NCBI RefSeq assembly: GCF_023283765.1
Contig: NZ_JAKILG010000042.1
Location: 1 to 42,555 of the forward strand
Origin: Shewanella profunda
GTDB lineage: Bacteria; Pseudomonadota; Gammaproteobacteria; Enterobacterales; Shewanellaceae
Direction of reading: 5' to 3'
DNA length: 42,555 bases
This document shows positions 7,568 to 16,681 of the stretch, one piece after another (positions within the stretch are counted from its first letter, which is position 1; each line of letters starts with the position of its first letter). The notes beneath the pieces were generated by a model. It did not search any database. It worked only from the letters and a program-made list of their open reading frames with translations, and had not been told where the DNA came from. Both the position numbers and the translations under genes were made by a program.

Positions 7568-10402
7568 TTGAAAAAATGGATATTAGCAGTAGCGATTTCC
7601 GCTGCGCTTGCAGGTTGTGCTGCTGAAACGATTACGACTAACTTGCCTGTAGGCATGAAATTAATTGAAAGCGTTCAGTTAGCCGATTCGCAAGTCGGTA
7701 TTCCTTATAAAAAGTATCAATTAGCCAATGGCTTAACGGTTATCTTACATCAGGATAGCTCTGATCCGCTCGTGCATGTTGATGTCACGTATCATGTTGG
7801 TTCAGCCCGTGAGCTTGCTGGGCGTTCCGGTTTTGCCCACCTGTTTGAACATATGATGTTTCAAGGTTCTGAGCATGTTGCCGATGAACAGCATTTTGAG
7901 GTCGTTACCGAGGCCGGTGGTACGCTTAATGGCTCAACTAACACCGACAGAACAAACTATTTTGAAACAGTGCCGAGCAATCAATTAGAAAAAATGTTGT
8001 GGTTAGAATCGGACCGCATGGGTTTTTTATTACCAGCACTGACCCGCGAAAAATTTGAAGTGCAGCGCGAAACGGTTAAAAACGAGCGAGCACAACGTAT
8101 CGATAATCAACCCTATGGCCGCATGACTGAGCGATTTAACCAAGCTCTTTATCCCGCTGGACATCCTTATTCTTGGCCTGTGATTGGCTGGCCGGAGGAT
8201 CTTAACCGTGCCACGGTTGATGATGTGAAACACTTTTTCCAGCGTTGGTACGGCCCCAATAATGCGACCTTGACCATAGGCGGCGATTTCGATGAAATAC
8301 AAACCTTGGCATGGGTGAACAAGTATTTTGGTGAAGTTCCCCGTGGGCCTGAGGTATTGCCAGAGTCTACAACACTCGTGAACTTAGATACGACTCGTTA
8401 TATCTCGATGGAGGATAACGTGCACTTACCCCTTATTCGTATTGGTTTTCCGACAGTGTATGCAAGGCATCCCGATGAAGCTGCGCTCGATCTTTTGGGT
8501 AATATTTTAGGTGGCGGTAAAACCTCTCTTGTCTATAAAAACTTGGTAAAAGAAGGGTATGCAGTACAGGCTAGTGTTAGTCATCCATGCCAAGAGTTAG
8601 CCTGCCAAATGTCGATTTATGCACTGGCAAACCCTCAAAGAGGCGGTAAGCTTGCGGACCTTGAACAGCGGATCCTAGATTCTATCAACGAATTTGAGCA
8701 GCGCGGCGTGACCGATGAAGATCTGCAAAAAGTGAAGGTGCAGTTTGAAGCAGATACCATTTTTGCCCTACAAAGCGTGAAAGGCAAAGTATCTACTTTA
8801 GCCTTGAACCAAACCCTGTTTGATAATCCTGATTTGATTTCAGCTGATCTTGCACGCTACGAGAATGTCACTAAAGATGACGTGATGCGTGTTTTTAAGC
8901 AGTATATTAAAGATAAGCCAATGGTGGTGATGAGTGTTGTCCCCCAAGGCATGACCGCGTTAGCTGCTCATCCTGATAACTTTATCCCCGAAGATTTGCC
9001 TATAGCCCAAACTGCCGTAGAAGGACAGTTGCCAACGCCTAAGCTAGTCTCAAGTTTTGACCGCGCAAAAATGCCCATGTCTGGCGCAGCGCCTATGCCC
9101 AAAGTGCCAAAAATCTGGACGACTAAGTTAGTCAATGGTATTGAGGTGATGGGCACACAAAGCACTGAAACACCAACGGTTGAATTAATTGTTTATCTTA
9201 ATGGGGGTCATAGATTAGTGCCCGTTGAAAAAGCGGGGTTGGCGAGTCTTACCGCAGAAATGCTAAACGAATCCAGCCAGAAACGTAGCACTGAGGCATT
9301 ATCTCAAGCCTTAGAAATGTTAGGCAGTACCGTCGATTTTGGTGCCTCCGAATATCAAAGTACGATCAAAATCTCGACACTGACCGAGCACTTAGATGAA
9401 ACACTAGCGATTATGGAGGAAAAACTCTTTCAGCCTGGGTTTATCGAAGCTGACTTTGTCAGAGTAAAACAGCAACAGCTACAGCAAATTCAGCATATGC
9501 AGTCAAATCCAAGTTATTTGGCTAACTCGGCATTGTTTAGCCTGTTATATGGTAAAAATAATGCATTAGGTGTGAGCGATTCTGGCACGTTGGATTCTGT
9601 TGCTGCGTTGACTTTAGACGATGTTAAAGCCTTTTATGCCGAGCAATACCGCGGTGCTAATGCAAAAATTATTACGGTAGCCAATTTGCCTGAATCGACC
9701 CTATTACCAAAGTTGGCGGGATTAAGCCAATGGAAAGGGGAGGCCACATCGATTCCAGCATTGAAACCATTCCCTGAACTTAAAGGCGGCACTATTTATC
9801 TGATTGATAAACCGGGCGCTGCGCAGTCGGTGATCAATATTGCTAAACGTGCTCTGCCCTATGATGCCACGGGGGGATACTTTAAAGCTTACCTGATGAA
9901 CTATCCGCTGGGTGGTGCTTTTAATAGTCGTATTAACTTAAATCTACGTGAAAATAAGGGCTATACCTACGGCGCCCGTACTACTTTTTCGGGCGGTGCT
10001 GAGGTTGGGGATTTTGTGGCATCAAGCGATGTACGAACCGATGTAACAGCTAAAGCTGTTGCTGAATTTATTAAGGAAATTAACACTTATCAGCAAATGG
10101 GCATGACGGATGCTGAACTTGCTTTTATGCGTAACTCTGTTTCCCAAGGACAGGCACTCGACTATGAAACGCCTTATCAAAAAGCGGGCTTTATGCGAAT
10201 GATCCAGCGTTATCAGTTGAGCCAAGATTTTACCGCTCTGCAGGATAAAATCATTAAGACTGTAACAAAAGATGAACTCAATGCCCTTGCGGCTTCCGAG
10301 CTAGATATCAAGCAAATGGTGATATTAGTGGTGGGAGATAAAGCAAAAATAGAGACGGATTTATCGACATTGGGCTATCCAATTGAAACGTTAGTATTGT
10401 AA
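7568..10402 (+). CDS. M16 family zinc protease, lipoprotein
   Basis: This is a predicted lipoprotein peptidase of the pitrilysin/M16 family with two halves. From a TTG start, a signal peptide ends in the lipobox LAGC with lipidated Cys17. The N-terminal M16 domain (about residues 45-270) has the inverted zinc motif HLFEH (91-95) and the downstream glutamate region TVKNERAQR. The second half (about 530-900) has the M16 fold pattern but no HxxEH, as is usual for the inactive partner domain that closes the chamber. I chose the TTG at 7568 (944 residues) because GGGGAG precedes it and the lipoprotein signal begins there; a GTG at 7499 would add 23 residues. It probably degrades unfolded or short peptides in the periplasm. 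A strong terminator follows. Confidence 0.9.
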   Translation: MKKWILAVAISAALAGCAAETITTNLPVGMKLIESVQLADSQVGIPYKKYQLANGLTVILHQDSSDPLVHVDVTYHVGSARELAGRSGFAHLFEHMMFQGSEHVADEQHFEVVTEAGGTLNGSTNTDRTNYFETVPSNQLEKMLWLESDRMGFLLPALTREKFEVQRETVKNERAQRIDNQPYGRMTERFNQALYPAGHPYSWPVIGWPEDLNRATVDDVKHFFQRWYGPNNATLTIGGDFDEIQTLAWVNKYFGEVPRGPEVLPESTTLVNLDTTRYISMEDNVHLPLIRIGFPTVYARHPDEAALDLLGNILGGGKTSLVYKNLVKEGYAVQASVSHPCQELACQMSIYALANPQRGGKLADLEQRILDSINEFEQRGVTDEDLQKVKVQFEADTIFALQSVKGKVSTLALNQTLFDNPDLISADLARYENVTKDDVMRVFKQYIKDKPMVVMSVVPQGMTALAAHPDNFIPEDLPIAQTAVEGQLPTPKLVSSFDRAKMPMSGAAPMPKVPKIWTTKLVNGIEVMGTQSTETPTVELIVYLNGGHRLVPVEKAGLASLTAEMLNESSQKRSTEALSQALEMLGSTVDFGASEYQSTIKISTLTEHLDETLAIMEEKLFQPGFIEADFVRVKQQQLQQIQHMQSNPSYLANSALFSLLYGKNNALGVSDSGTLDSVAALTLDDVKAFYAEQYRGANAKIITVANLPESTLLPKLAGLSQWKGEATSIPALKPFPELKGGTIYLIDKPGAAQSVINIAKRALPYDATGGYFKAYLMNYPLGGAFNSRINLNLRENKGYTYGARTTFSGGAEVGDFVASSDVRTDVTAKAVAEFIKEINTYQQMGMTDAELAFMRNSVSQGQALDYETPYQKAGFMRMIQRYQLSQDFTALQDKIIKTVTKDELNALAASELDIKQMVILVVGDKAKIETDLSTLGYPIETLVL

Positions 10403-10488
10403 ATTGATTTTTTGGCCTTATATAGATGTCAGACAAGTCAATTTAGCAACGCAATCCGTTGTTAGTCTAACGTGTTAATAAATAGTGA

Positions 10489-10523
10489 GACGGTGACAGC
10501 ATTAGCTGTCACCGTCTGCTTTT
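10489..10523 (+). terminator. Terminator after the M16 protease gene
   Basis: A perfect 12-bp GC-rich stem (GACGGTGACAGC / GCTGTCACCGTC) with loop ATTA is followed by TGCTTTT. It ends the M16 transcript about 85 bp after its stop codon and insulates gshA. Confidence 0.85.
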
Positions 10524-10569
10524 AACCATAGAAGAATCTAATTTGGCTTGCCCTACTAACAGGTTTAGA

Positions 10570-10611
10570 TTTATTTTGAGGCGTATTTTGAAAGATAAGC
10601 CTCAAAATAAA
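10570..10611 (+). promoter_or_regulatory. Strong stem-loop in the gshA leader
   Basis: A perfect 13-bp inverted repeat, TTTATTTTGAGGC (10570-10582) and GCCTCAAAATAAA (10599-10611), encloses a 16-base loop. It ends about 55 bases before the preferred gshA start at 10666. No T tract follows, so it is not a classical terminator. The left arm contains a GAGG ribosome-site-like sequence and the loop holds an in-frame TTG (10588), so it could hide an upstream start, stabilise the mRNA, or be a DNA operator. Confidence 0.6.
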
Positions 10612-10665
10612 GGTCTGACTGTTACCTTTGTCGCGACAGCGAATCACCAATCAGAGAAGCGCAAA

Positions 10666-12237
10666 TTGAAGTCATTCAATGAATTAGTAGAACATTTCTC
10701 GGACGCTCATGGGCGCACCGCACTCTTAGGTATGTTACGTGGTATAGAGCGTGAGGCCCTACGAATCGATGAGTCTGGCTATCTCGCATTAGATACACAT
10801 CCTCTCGAATTGGGCTCGGCATTGATGCATTCGCGCATTACTACGGATTACAGTGAGGCGTTACTCGAATTTATCACACCAGTGAATAACAAGGTTGAGC
10901 CACTATTAGAGGGGCTGACCGAAACCCATGCGTTTAGTGTGCGTCACTTGCATGGACAGCGTTTATGGCCTGTCAGCATGCCATGCTATGTCAAAGATGA
11001 GCACAATATTCCGGTTGCCCGTTATGGCTCATCTAACACTGGCAAGATGAAAACCTTGTATCGTAAAGGCTTAACTTACCGCTATGGTGCCCTAATGCAG
11101 ATTATTTCTGGGGTACATTTTAACTTTTCTGTGTCCCAAGAATTGTGGCAAAGCCTCTATGAGCTAAGTGATAAGAGTCTGACATTTGAAGATTTTATCT
11201 CCGAGTCCTACTTTGGATTAATTCGCAATTACCGTCGACTTGTGTGGGTGTTACCCTATTTATTTGGGGCATCGCCAGCCTTATGTAGCTCGTTTATTAA
11301 AGGGCAAAAAACCGATCTACAGTTTGAAAAATCGGGTAGTGGCACCTTGTATTTACCCTATGCCACATCATTACGTATGAGTGACTTAGGCTATACCAAC
11401 AAAGAGCAAGAAGATCTCAACATCAGCTATAACTCTTTACCCGAATATTTAGCGGGCGTGAATGCCGCCATCAAAATGCCTTCGGCAAATTTTGCCAATA
11501 TTGGGGTCAAGGTCGATGGTGAGTACCGACAGCTCAATGCTAATGTATTACAGATTGAAAACGAGTTTTACTCGCCCATCCGCGCTAAACGTGTGACACA
11601 AAGTGGCGAAAAACCCTCTGAAGCTCTAGCCCGTGCAGGAGTTGAATATATTGAAGTAAGGGCGCTGGATGTAAACCCCTTTAGTCCTATCGGAATTGAA
11701 GCAAGCCAAGTTCATTTCCTCGATTTATTCTTACTCTATTGTTTATTAACTGAATCACCTAAGTCAGATATCAAAGAAGAAGCGCGTTTGAGTGCCAACC
11801 TTAAGTCCGTGGTGCTTGAAGGACGTAAACCCGGTCTTGAGTTATTAACCTCGGCAGGTACTTTATCCCTTAAAACTTGGTTAGAAACCTTGTTTGATGC
11901 ATTACAGCCCCTTGCAAAGCTGTTAGATGGTGAAGCGTCAGCTTATCAAGCCGCATTAGCCCATTGGCGCCGTGCAGTAGATGACCCAAGTCAGACCTTA
12001 TCAGGACAAGTTATCCAGCATTTAATTGCTAAAGGTCAAGATCATGGGCAATGGGTGATGACACTTGCCCAGCAATATCATCAATATTTTATTGATTATC
12101 CACTTTCTGTAGAGACAATTGCTCAATATCAAGCTGAGGCGAAAGGTTCGCTTGAAAAGCAAGCCGAATTAGAAGCTGTGCAACGTGATGTTTCTTTTGA
12201 TGATTATCTTAAAGACTATTTTGGTGCCCAATCTTGA
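10666..12237 (+). CDS. gshA: Glutamate-cysteine ligase
   Basis: This is the first enzyme of glutathione synthesis: it joins L-cysteine to the gamma-carboxyl of L-glutamate using ATP, in the cytoplasm. It belongs to the E. coli-type (type 1) family, shown by LRGIEREALRI, the segment ITTDYSEALLEFITP, and QIISGVHFNFS in the active-site region. I prefer the TTG at 10666 (523 residues). GAGAAG lies 6 bases upstream, the N-terminus then aligns to within one residue of the E. coli enzyme up to the conserved RGxERE, and E. coli gshA also starts with UUG. In-frame TTGs at 10588 and 10543 would add 26 or 41 residues but run through the leader hairpin. Two lipoprotein genes follow closely. Confidence 0.93.
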   Translation: MKSFNELVEHFSDAHGRTALLGMLRGIEREALRIDESGYLALDTHPLELGSALMHSRITTDYSEALLEFITPVNNKVEPLLEGLTETHAFSVRHLHGQRLWPVSMPCYVKDEHNIPVARYGSSNTGKMKTLYRKGLTYRYGALMQIISGVHFNFSVSQELWQSLYELSDKSLTFEDFISESYFGLIRNYRRLVWVLPYLFGASPALCSSFIKGQKTDLQFEKSGSGTLYLPYATSLRMSDLGYTNKEQEDLNISYNSLPEYLAGVNAAIKMPSANFANIGVKVDGEYRQLNANVLQIENEFYSPIRAKRVTQSGEKPSEALARAGVEYIEVRALDVNPFSPIGIEASQVHFLDLFLLYCLLTESPKSDIKEEARLSANLKSVVLEGRKPGLELLTSAGTLSLKTWLETLFDALQPLAKLLDGEASAYQAALAHWRRAVDDPSQTLSGQVIQHLIAKGQDHGQWVMTLAQQYHQYFIDYPLSVETIAQYQAEAKGSLEKQAELEAVQRDVSFDDYLKDYFGAQS

Positions 12238-12254
12238 TAATCCGGAGGGGGAGT

Positions 12255-12698
12255 ATGGCAAGTTTGAAAGCGGGCGCTGTAGTATTGGGCCTATGTAGCT
12301 TACTCTCTGGCTGTGCATCTTCGCCTGAGCAAACCTTAAGTTGTGGGACTGTATCAGGTTATTTGAAGCCTGATGCCAGTACTCATTGGTACCGCGTTGT
12401 GGTAACACATTTAAATGGCAAGGCTGTTGTGTCTAAACCCAATTACCAATTAGCACCTGGAGACTATGAGTTTACTGTAGCGGAATTAATTGATGATCCT
12501 TCCTTGGGGGTCTCACTTAGCGCTCGTACCCCCAAAATATTGAAATTGACGGTAGATGGGCATCAGCGTTATCACATAGGTGCTCTGTTTCATACAGATA
12601 AGCGTTATATGGGCAAAGACAGCTCCTATTGGGAACCGGGGGTATGGCAGCAAGAAGCCCATGAATGTCAATTTGACCTGAGTCCTGAAACTAAGTAG
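12255..12698 (+). CDS. Small lipoprotein of unknown function
   Basis: This 147-residue product starts with a clear lipoprotein signal ending in LSGC (lipidated Cys20) and has no aspartate right after the cysteine, so outer-membrane sorting is likely. The mature part is mostly beta-strand-like and contains a PGDYEFTV segment that resembles the turn of PEGA/carboxypeptidase-like sandwich modules. It has two further cysteines (in LSCGTV and HECQF) that could pair in the periplasm. I do not recognise the family. The start has a very strong ribosome site (GGAGGGGGAG) and lies 17 bases after the gshA stop; the next lipoprotein begins 7 bases after its own stop, so all three are probably one transcript. 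Confidence 0.8.
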   Translation: MASLKAGAVVLGLCSLLSGCASSPEQTLSCGTVSGYLKPDASTHWYRVVVTHLNGKAVVSKPNYQLAPGDYEFTVAELIDDPSLGVSLSARTPKILKLTVDGHQRYHIGALFHTDKRYMGKDSSYWEPGVWQQEAHECQFDLSPETK

Positions 12699-12705
12699 AT
12701 GATTA

Positions 12706-13323
12706 ATGAATAGGTATTCTACGATATTGCTATGTATCACCATGGGTTTACTCTCTGGATGTGCTACATCTCCACCTAAATCGCCCGATAATCTTTGTGA
12801 TATTTTTCAAGAACACCGTTCTTGGTACGATTCAGCAAAAGATGCCCGTGATAAATGGGGCGTACCTGTACATGTACCACTCGCCATGATGTATCAAGAA
12901 AGTTCATTCAAGCATAACGCAGCACCACCAATGGAATATTTTTTAGGCTTTATTCCTATTGGCCGCGCGAGTGATGCCTATGGTTATGCTCAGGCAAAAA
13001 ATATGACTTGGGATGATTATGTCCGCGAAACGGGTAACAGTTGGTCGAGCCGCAGTAATTTCGATGACGCGATGGATTTTATGGGTTGGTATATCAGCAA
13101 GACCAATAAAATAAATGGTGTATCTAAGTGGGATGCCCGCGCTCAGTATCTCAATTACCACGAGGGGTGGGGAGGCTATCGACGCGGTACCCATAAATCA
13201 AAGGCATGGTTGATAAAAGTGGCAAATAAGGTTGATGATAGATCCAAGCGTTATGCTGCCCAATACCAAACCTGTAAAGAAGATTTAGACTCTTCTTGGC
13301 TGTGGCGATTATTCTTTGGTTGA
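12706..13323 (+). CDS. Lysozyme-like (SLT domain) lipoprotein
   Basis: This 205-residue predicted lipoprotein has the lipobox LSGC (Cys19) after a short signal peptide. The mature part (about residues 45-175) looks like a small soluble-lytic-transglycosylase domain: the catalytic-glutamate segment MMYQESSFKHNA, a YGYAQAKNMTWDDY stretch equivalent to the usual GLMQ region, and LNYHEGWGGY near the end. It probably cleaves peptidoglycan glycan strands at the outer-membrane face. The usual GLMQ is replaced by YGYAQ, seen in the group of small lysozyme-like lipoproteins. The start codon has only a weak upstream site, so translation may be coupled to the preceding lipoprotein, 7 bases away. Confidence 0.8.
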   Translation: MNRYSTILLCITMGLLSGCATSPPKSPDNLCDIFQEHRSWYDSAKDARDKWGVPVHVPLAMMYQESSFKHNAAPPMEYFLGFIPIGRASDAYGYAQAKNMTWDDYVRETGNSWSSRSNFDDAMDFMGWYISKTNKINGVSKWDARAQYLNYHEGWGGYRRGTHKSKAWLIKVANKVDDRSKRYAAQYQTCKEDLDSSWLWRLFFG

Positions 13324-13327
13324 TTTA

Positions 13328-13385
13328 ACCAAACGCCTTCAGAATGTTGAAATTTGTAAGTTGATGGCGTTTGGTGTCTATTTTT
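13328..13385 (+). terminator. Terminator of the gshA operon
   Basis: A 10-bp perfect stem (ACCAAACGCC / GGCGTTTGGT) closes a 28-base loop and is followed by GTCTATTTTTA. It begins 5 bp after the stop codon of the SLT lipoprotein and faces the converging diguanylate cyclase gene. Confidence 0.65.
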
Positions 13386-13415
13386 AGCTAAGTGTATTCC
13401 GCTATTGTGCCGTGA

Positions 13416-14684
13416 TTATTGCTCCGTGATATTATCGACGGTATCTGCAAAGGCTTCAGATGCTTTAAGGGCAGTTTTCTTAGATCGTTTGTGCTCATAC
13501 ATTGCATGATCGGCCTGTTTAAAGGATTTTGACCAATCGCTTTCAAATAGAGCAACACCGAAACTAAAGCCTAAACAGAGTTCAGTATTTTGTTGCAGAC
13601 TGAGCTGCATATCTTCTAAATCTCGCTCGAGTTCAGTTTGCGTCCCATGGCATAGGGCAACAAACTCATCTCCTCCAAAGCGTGAGACAATCCCTTTATT
13701 CTGCCAGCAGTCCAAAATGGTGGTCGCAACTTGTGTTATGGCAAGATCCCCCACCTGGTGACCATAAGTATCATTAATGGCTTTGAGATTATCCATATCA
13801 ATGATCACCAAAAAGCTGTCAAGGCGTGCTTTATACTGCCAGTGCGGTAAGGCATCCTCGAAGTTTTTACGATTATAAAGTCCTGTTAAGGAGTCAAAGT
13901 TAGCGAGCTTTATAATTTGCTGGGACTTTTGATAAAGAGCAATGGCATTACAGGCCTCGTGGGTCAAAATGGATACCAAATTACGATCATAGTCGGTAAA
14001 GGCGCCCACGCTGCTGCTGTCGAGGTTGAGCATGCCATAGAGTTTACCATCGATACGAATTGGGCTTGAAAGCGTTGAACGAATGGGGGATTTAGCGACA
14101 GTCAGCAAGGTTTGTTGGTCCTCTTTAGATAAGCTGCTACCCGCATTGATATTTTCCATGTCGTTAACGACCACTACCCGATCACATTTACCGTTGGTGA
14201 GACGATATTCGAAGGACTGCTCTAAGGTAAGATTAAGTTGTTTTAGTTTGGCTAAGTCTAGCCCAATCACTGATTCAAAATGCAGCTTGTTACTGATTTC
14301 ATTTACTTTAATGATGCTACCCATCTCAGCACCATTGATAATACACACGGCTTTATTTAGTAGCGCATCGAGAAAGGCGTGCTCATCTTTATATTGACTT
14401 GAAAGGTGTGCGAGTTCGTAGATGGCATCATTGATAGTGACGACTTGTTCTAAATGCAACCATAGGCGGCTCAGCCTACCTTGGTGTAGATAGTAGCTTA
14501 AGCTATAAGCAAAAATATAAATGAGGCAAACAAACAGCAAAGGCAAAATACTCCAGCCTTCGGCGGGAGCATTAAAGATAAACAGTAGAACAAATAGCAC
14601 TATCGGTACAATCAGCAATAATAAATGGTAACGATAATCTAAGCGGTCTATGGTCTTACGTTTAAAGTTATCCCTTAATTTCAC
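13416..14684 (-). CDS. Membrane diguanylate cyclase with GAF-like sensor
   Basis: This 422-residue protein should make cyclic di-GMP from two GTP. Two N-terminal transmembrane helices (about residues 20-38 and 45-67) are joined to a GAF-like sensor (about 90-255, including PIRIDGKLYGMLNLDS) and a GGDEF domain (about 262-400). The intact active-site motif GGDEF is at 337-341, with DMDNLKAINDTYGH as the metal/substrate segment. The inhibitory I-site RxxD expected five residues before GGDEF is QNKG, so product inhibition through that site is probably absent. The start is GTG with AAAGGA 8 bases upstream. It appears monocistronic between gene sets on opposite and same strands. Confidence 0.9.
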   Translation of the reverse strand: MKLRDNFKRKTIDRLDYRYHLLLLIVPIVLFVLLFIFNAPAEGWSILPLLFVCLIYIFAYSLSYYLHQGRLSRLWLHLEQVVTINDAIYELAHLSSQYKDEHAFLDALLNKAVCIINGAEMGSIIKVNEISNKLHFESVIGLDLAKLKQLNLTLEQSFEYRLTNGKCDRVVVVNDMENINAGSSLSKEDQQTLLTVAKSPIRSTLSSPIRIDGKLYGMLNLDSSSVGAFTDYDRNLVSILTHEACNAIALYQKSQQIIKLANFDSLTGLYNRKNFEDALPHWQYKARLDSFLVIIDMDNLKAINDTYGHQVGDLAITQVATTILDCWQNKGIVSRFGGDEFVALCHGTQTELERDLEDMQLSLQQNTELCLGFSFGVALFESDWSKSFKQADHAMYEHKRSKKTALKASEAFADTVDNITEQ

Positions 14685-14780
14685 TCGAAAATTCCTTTAT
14701 TCGCACTCTCGCTAGCGCAGACACAATTAAAAATGTCACTAACTCATTCATATTAAGTAGGCTTAGTATATAACGAATGT

Positions 14781-14823
14781 TAAAAAATAGACTGATATGG
14801 AATGATGAGCAATTCCATATCAG
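14781..14823 (-). terminator. Terminator of purEK
   Basis: A 12-bp perfect stem (CTGATATGGAAT / ATTCCATATCAG) with an 8-base loop is followed on the minus strand by TCTATTTTTTAA. It ends the purEK transcript just after purK. Confidence 0.8.
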
Positions 14824-14836
14824 TACTTAGTGTGAA

Positions 14837-15940
14837 TTAATTTTGTGTATGGGCAAACTCTGCCAATATCCATGCTAGAGGGGCTTGGTATTGGGTTGGC
14901 ATCCAAGTTTGTAAGGCGGTAATACTCGTGTTGAGCACGGTTTGATTAGGTACCGAAAGGTTTAAATGCCCAACTTTACGACCTTGGCGCACTTCTTTGT
15001 TGTACCAATAAAGTTCAGCATTAGGCAGGCTTAACCAACGTGGGTCATTATCGATACCAATAAGATTGACCATAACACATTGAAAGTTCACCTGCGGTTC
15101 TGGTATTGCGATGCCGCACAGTGCCCTTAGGTGCAACTGAAATTGATCCATATGAGTACCCGCTTGCGTCCAATGCCCCGAGTTATGTACACGTGGTGCT
15201 AACTCATTAACAAGCAAGTTATTACCAACACGGAAGCATTCCATCGCCATTACACCTACGTATTCTAGCTCGTGCATAATGGCACTTAGCATAGTTTGCG
15301 CTTGCACTTGCAAATGGTTTAAACGCTTTAGCGGCGAAATTGACGCCATTAATATGCCATCTTGGTGAAGATTAAGCGTTAAGGGATAAAATACACATTG
15401 ACCCTCACGGGTGCGCACGCCCACTAATGACACTTCTTCATCAAAATTAATCGCTTGCTCAGCAATTGCAAGGTTACGCCAATCATTGGGAATATCACTC
15501 GCTTCGGCTTGTTTGAGCCAATGTTGGCCCTTGCCATCATAACCACCAGTGCGGCGCTTCATCAACACGCGGGGGCCAAAACGCTGGTAAAGCTCATCGA
15601 CCTGTGTTGCATCATCGACCAATGTCCAAGGCGCAGTGGGGATGCTTAATTGATCAAGTAAGCATTTTTGACTATAGCGATCGGCTAAGCGGCTGAAAAC
15701 GGGCCCGTTAACAAAATGGGGGTGGGAACTTAGTTGTAAACTCAAGGCAGATTCTGGCCACTGTTCACGCTCCGCGGTAATGATATCCTGGGGTGCAAGT
15801 GGCAGGATTTCATCTGTTGGCGCCATTATGTCTACAGCGTGAACATCGATTGCTAATGGCTCGCCTGCGTGGGTCAACATTGCGCCTAACTGACCATTAC
15901 CTAATACCCAAACCTTAGGTTTTGTGTTTGTTTGGGCCAT
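14837..15940 (-). CDS. purK: N5-carboxyaminoimidazole ribonucleotide synthase
   Basis: This cytoplasmic ATP-grasp enzyme carboxylates 5-aminoimidazole ribonucleotide with ATP and bicarbonate, giving N5-CAIR in purine synthesis. It starts with the nucleotide-binding segment WVLGNGQLGAML, has the flexible RTGGYDGKGQ loop (about residues 130-139) of the ATP-grasp fold, and the metal-ligand segments AMECF and ELAPRVHNSGHWT. The length of 367 is typical. Its ATG overlaps the purE stop (TAATG), so translation is probably coupled, and its product is the substrate of PurE. Confidence 0.96.
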   Translation of the reverse strand: MAQTNTKPKVWVLGNGQLGAMLTHAGEPLAIDVHAVDIMAPTDEILPLAPQDIITAEREQWPESALSLQLSSHPHFVNGPVFSRLADRYSQKCLLDQLSIPTAPWTLVDDATQVDELYQRFGPRVLMKRRTGGYDGKGQHWLKQAEASDIPNDWRNLAIAEQAINFDEEVSLVGVRTREGQCVFYPLTLNLHQDGILMASISPLKRLNHLQVQAQTMLSAIMHELEYVGVMAMECFRVGNNLLVNELAPRVHNSGHWTQAGTHMDQFQLHLRALCGIAIPEPQVNFQCVMVNLIGIDNDPRWLSLPNAELYWYNKEVRQGRKVGHLNLSVPNQTVLNTSITALQTWMPTQYQAPLAWILAEFAHTQN

Positions 15941-16431
15941 TAGACTTCCCTCGGATCCGGATTGTCTAACACAGCGCGGGTTTGCTCTTCTCTGAAAGCC
16001 TCTATGCGAGTTGCTAGGGCGGCATCGTTATTAGCGAGGATTTGGCAAGCCAGTAATCCGGCGTTAAAGGCACCAGCAGTACCTATGGCTAAGGTGCCAA
16101 CGGCAATGCCTTTGGGCATTTGTACGATAGATAATAAGCTATCCATACCCGACAGGGCTTTACTTTGTACTGGCACACCTAATACGGGTAAGCGAGTCTT
16201 AGAGGCAATCATACCGGGTAAGTGAGCGGCTCCGCCTGCACCTCCAATGATGATTTTAAAACCACGATCAGCGGCAGAGGCTGCAAACTCCATTAGTTTA
16301 TCTGGCGTTCTATGGGCTGAGACGACCTCAACATGATAAGGCACTTGCAGTTTATCCATTATCTCAGCGGCGGCTTCCATTGTGGGCCAGTCACTCTTAG
16401 AACCCATAACAACAGCAACAAGGGCTTGCAT
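15940..16431 (-). CDS. purE: N5-carboxyaminoimidazole ribonucleotide mutase
   Basis: This 163-residue enzyme moves the carboxyl group of N5-CAIR to carbon 4, giving CAIR in purine biosynthesis. It has the diagnostic class I motifs VMGSKSDWPTM near the start, VVSAHRTPD with the catalytic histidine region, GGAGGAAHLPGM, and GVPVQSKALSGMDSLLS. A strong ribosome site (AAGGAG) precedes the ATG. It is the first gene of purEK. No clear PurR-type operator (ACGCAAACGTTTGCGT-like) is visible upstream. Confidence 0.97.
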   Translation of the reverse strand: MQALVAVVMGSKSDWPTMEAAAEIMDKLQVPYHVEVVSAHRTPDKLMEFAASAADRGFKIIIGGAGGAAHLPGMIASKTRLPVLGVPVQSKALSGMDSLLSIVQMPKGIAVGTLAIGTAGAFNAGLLACQILANNDAALATRIEAFREEQTRAVLDNPDPREV

Positions 16432-16645
16432 GATAACTCCTTAACTCACTAATTTTAATTATATTCTGACCTTGTATCAGGTCTGGGTACAGTTGATGCC
16501 TATTAAGCCATTAATCGCTAGGTGCACCATGGCGCAGAATAATACCATGTAAAACGCTATTTCTGCGCGCAAAATAGCATTGAGAACGCGGATTTTGTAT
16601 TCAAAGATTGATGATGTGAAATCGGTGCCAAGTTGAGGTGGTTTT

Positions 16646-16681
16646 AGCCCCCAAAGGCCATTAAATGTGTCTGTGGGGGCT
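16646..16681 (-). terminator. Hairpin downstream of the SulP gene
   Basis: An 8-bp GC-rich stem (AGCCCCCA / TGGGGGCT) encloses a 20-base loop, about 30 bp after the SulP stop codon. The minus strand continues AAAACC rather than a T run, so it is not a textbook intrinsic terminator. It may instead stabilise a mRNA end or lie in the purE leader. Confidence 0.35.

Noticed and set aside
10543..10665. Longer gshA start at TTG 10543 or TTG 10588
   Set aside because: The region forms a 13-bp hairpin and the extra residues go beyond the family's N-terminus; 10666 matches E. coli length.
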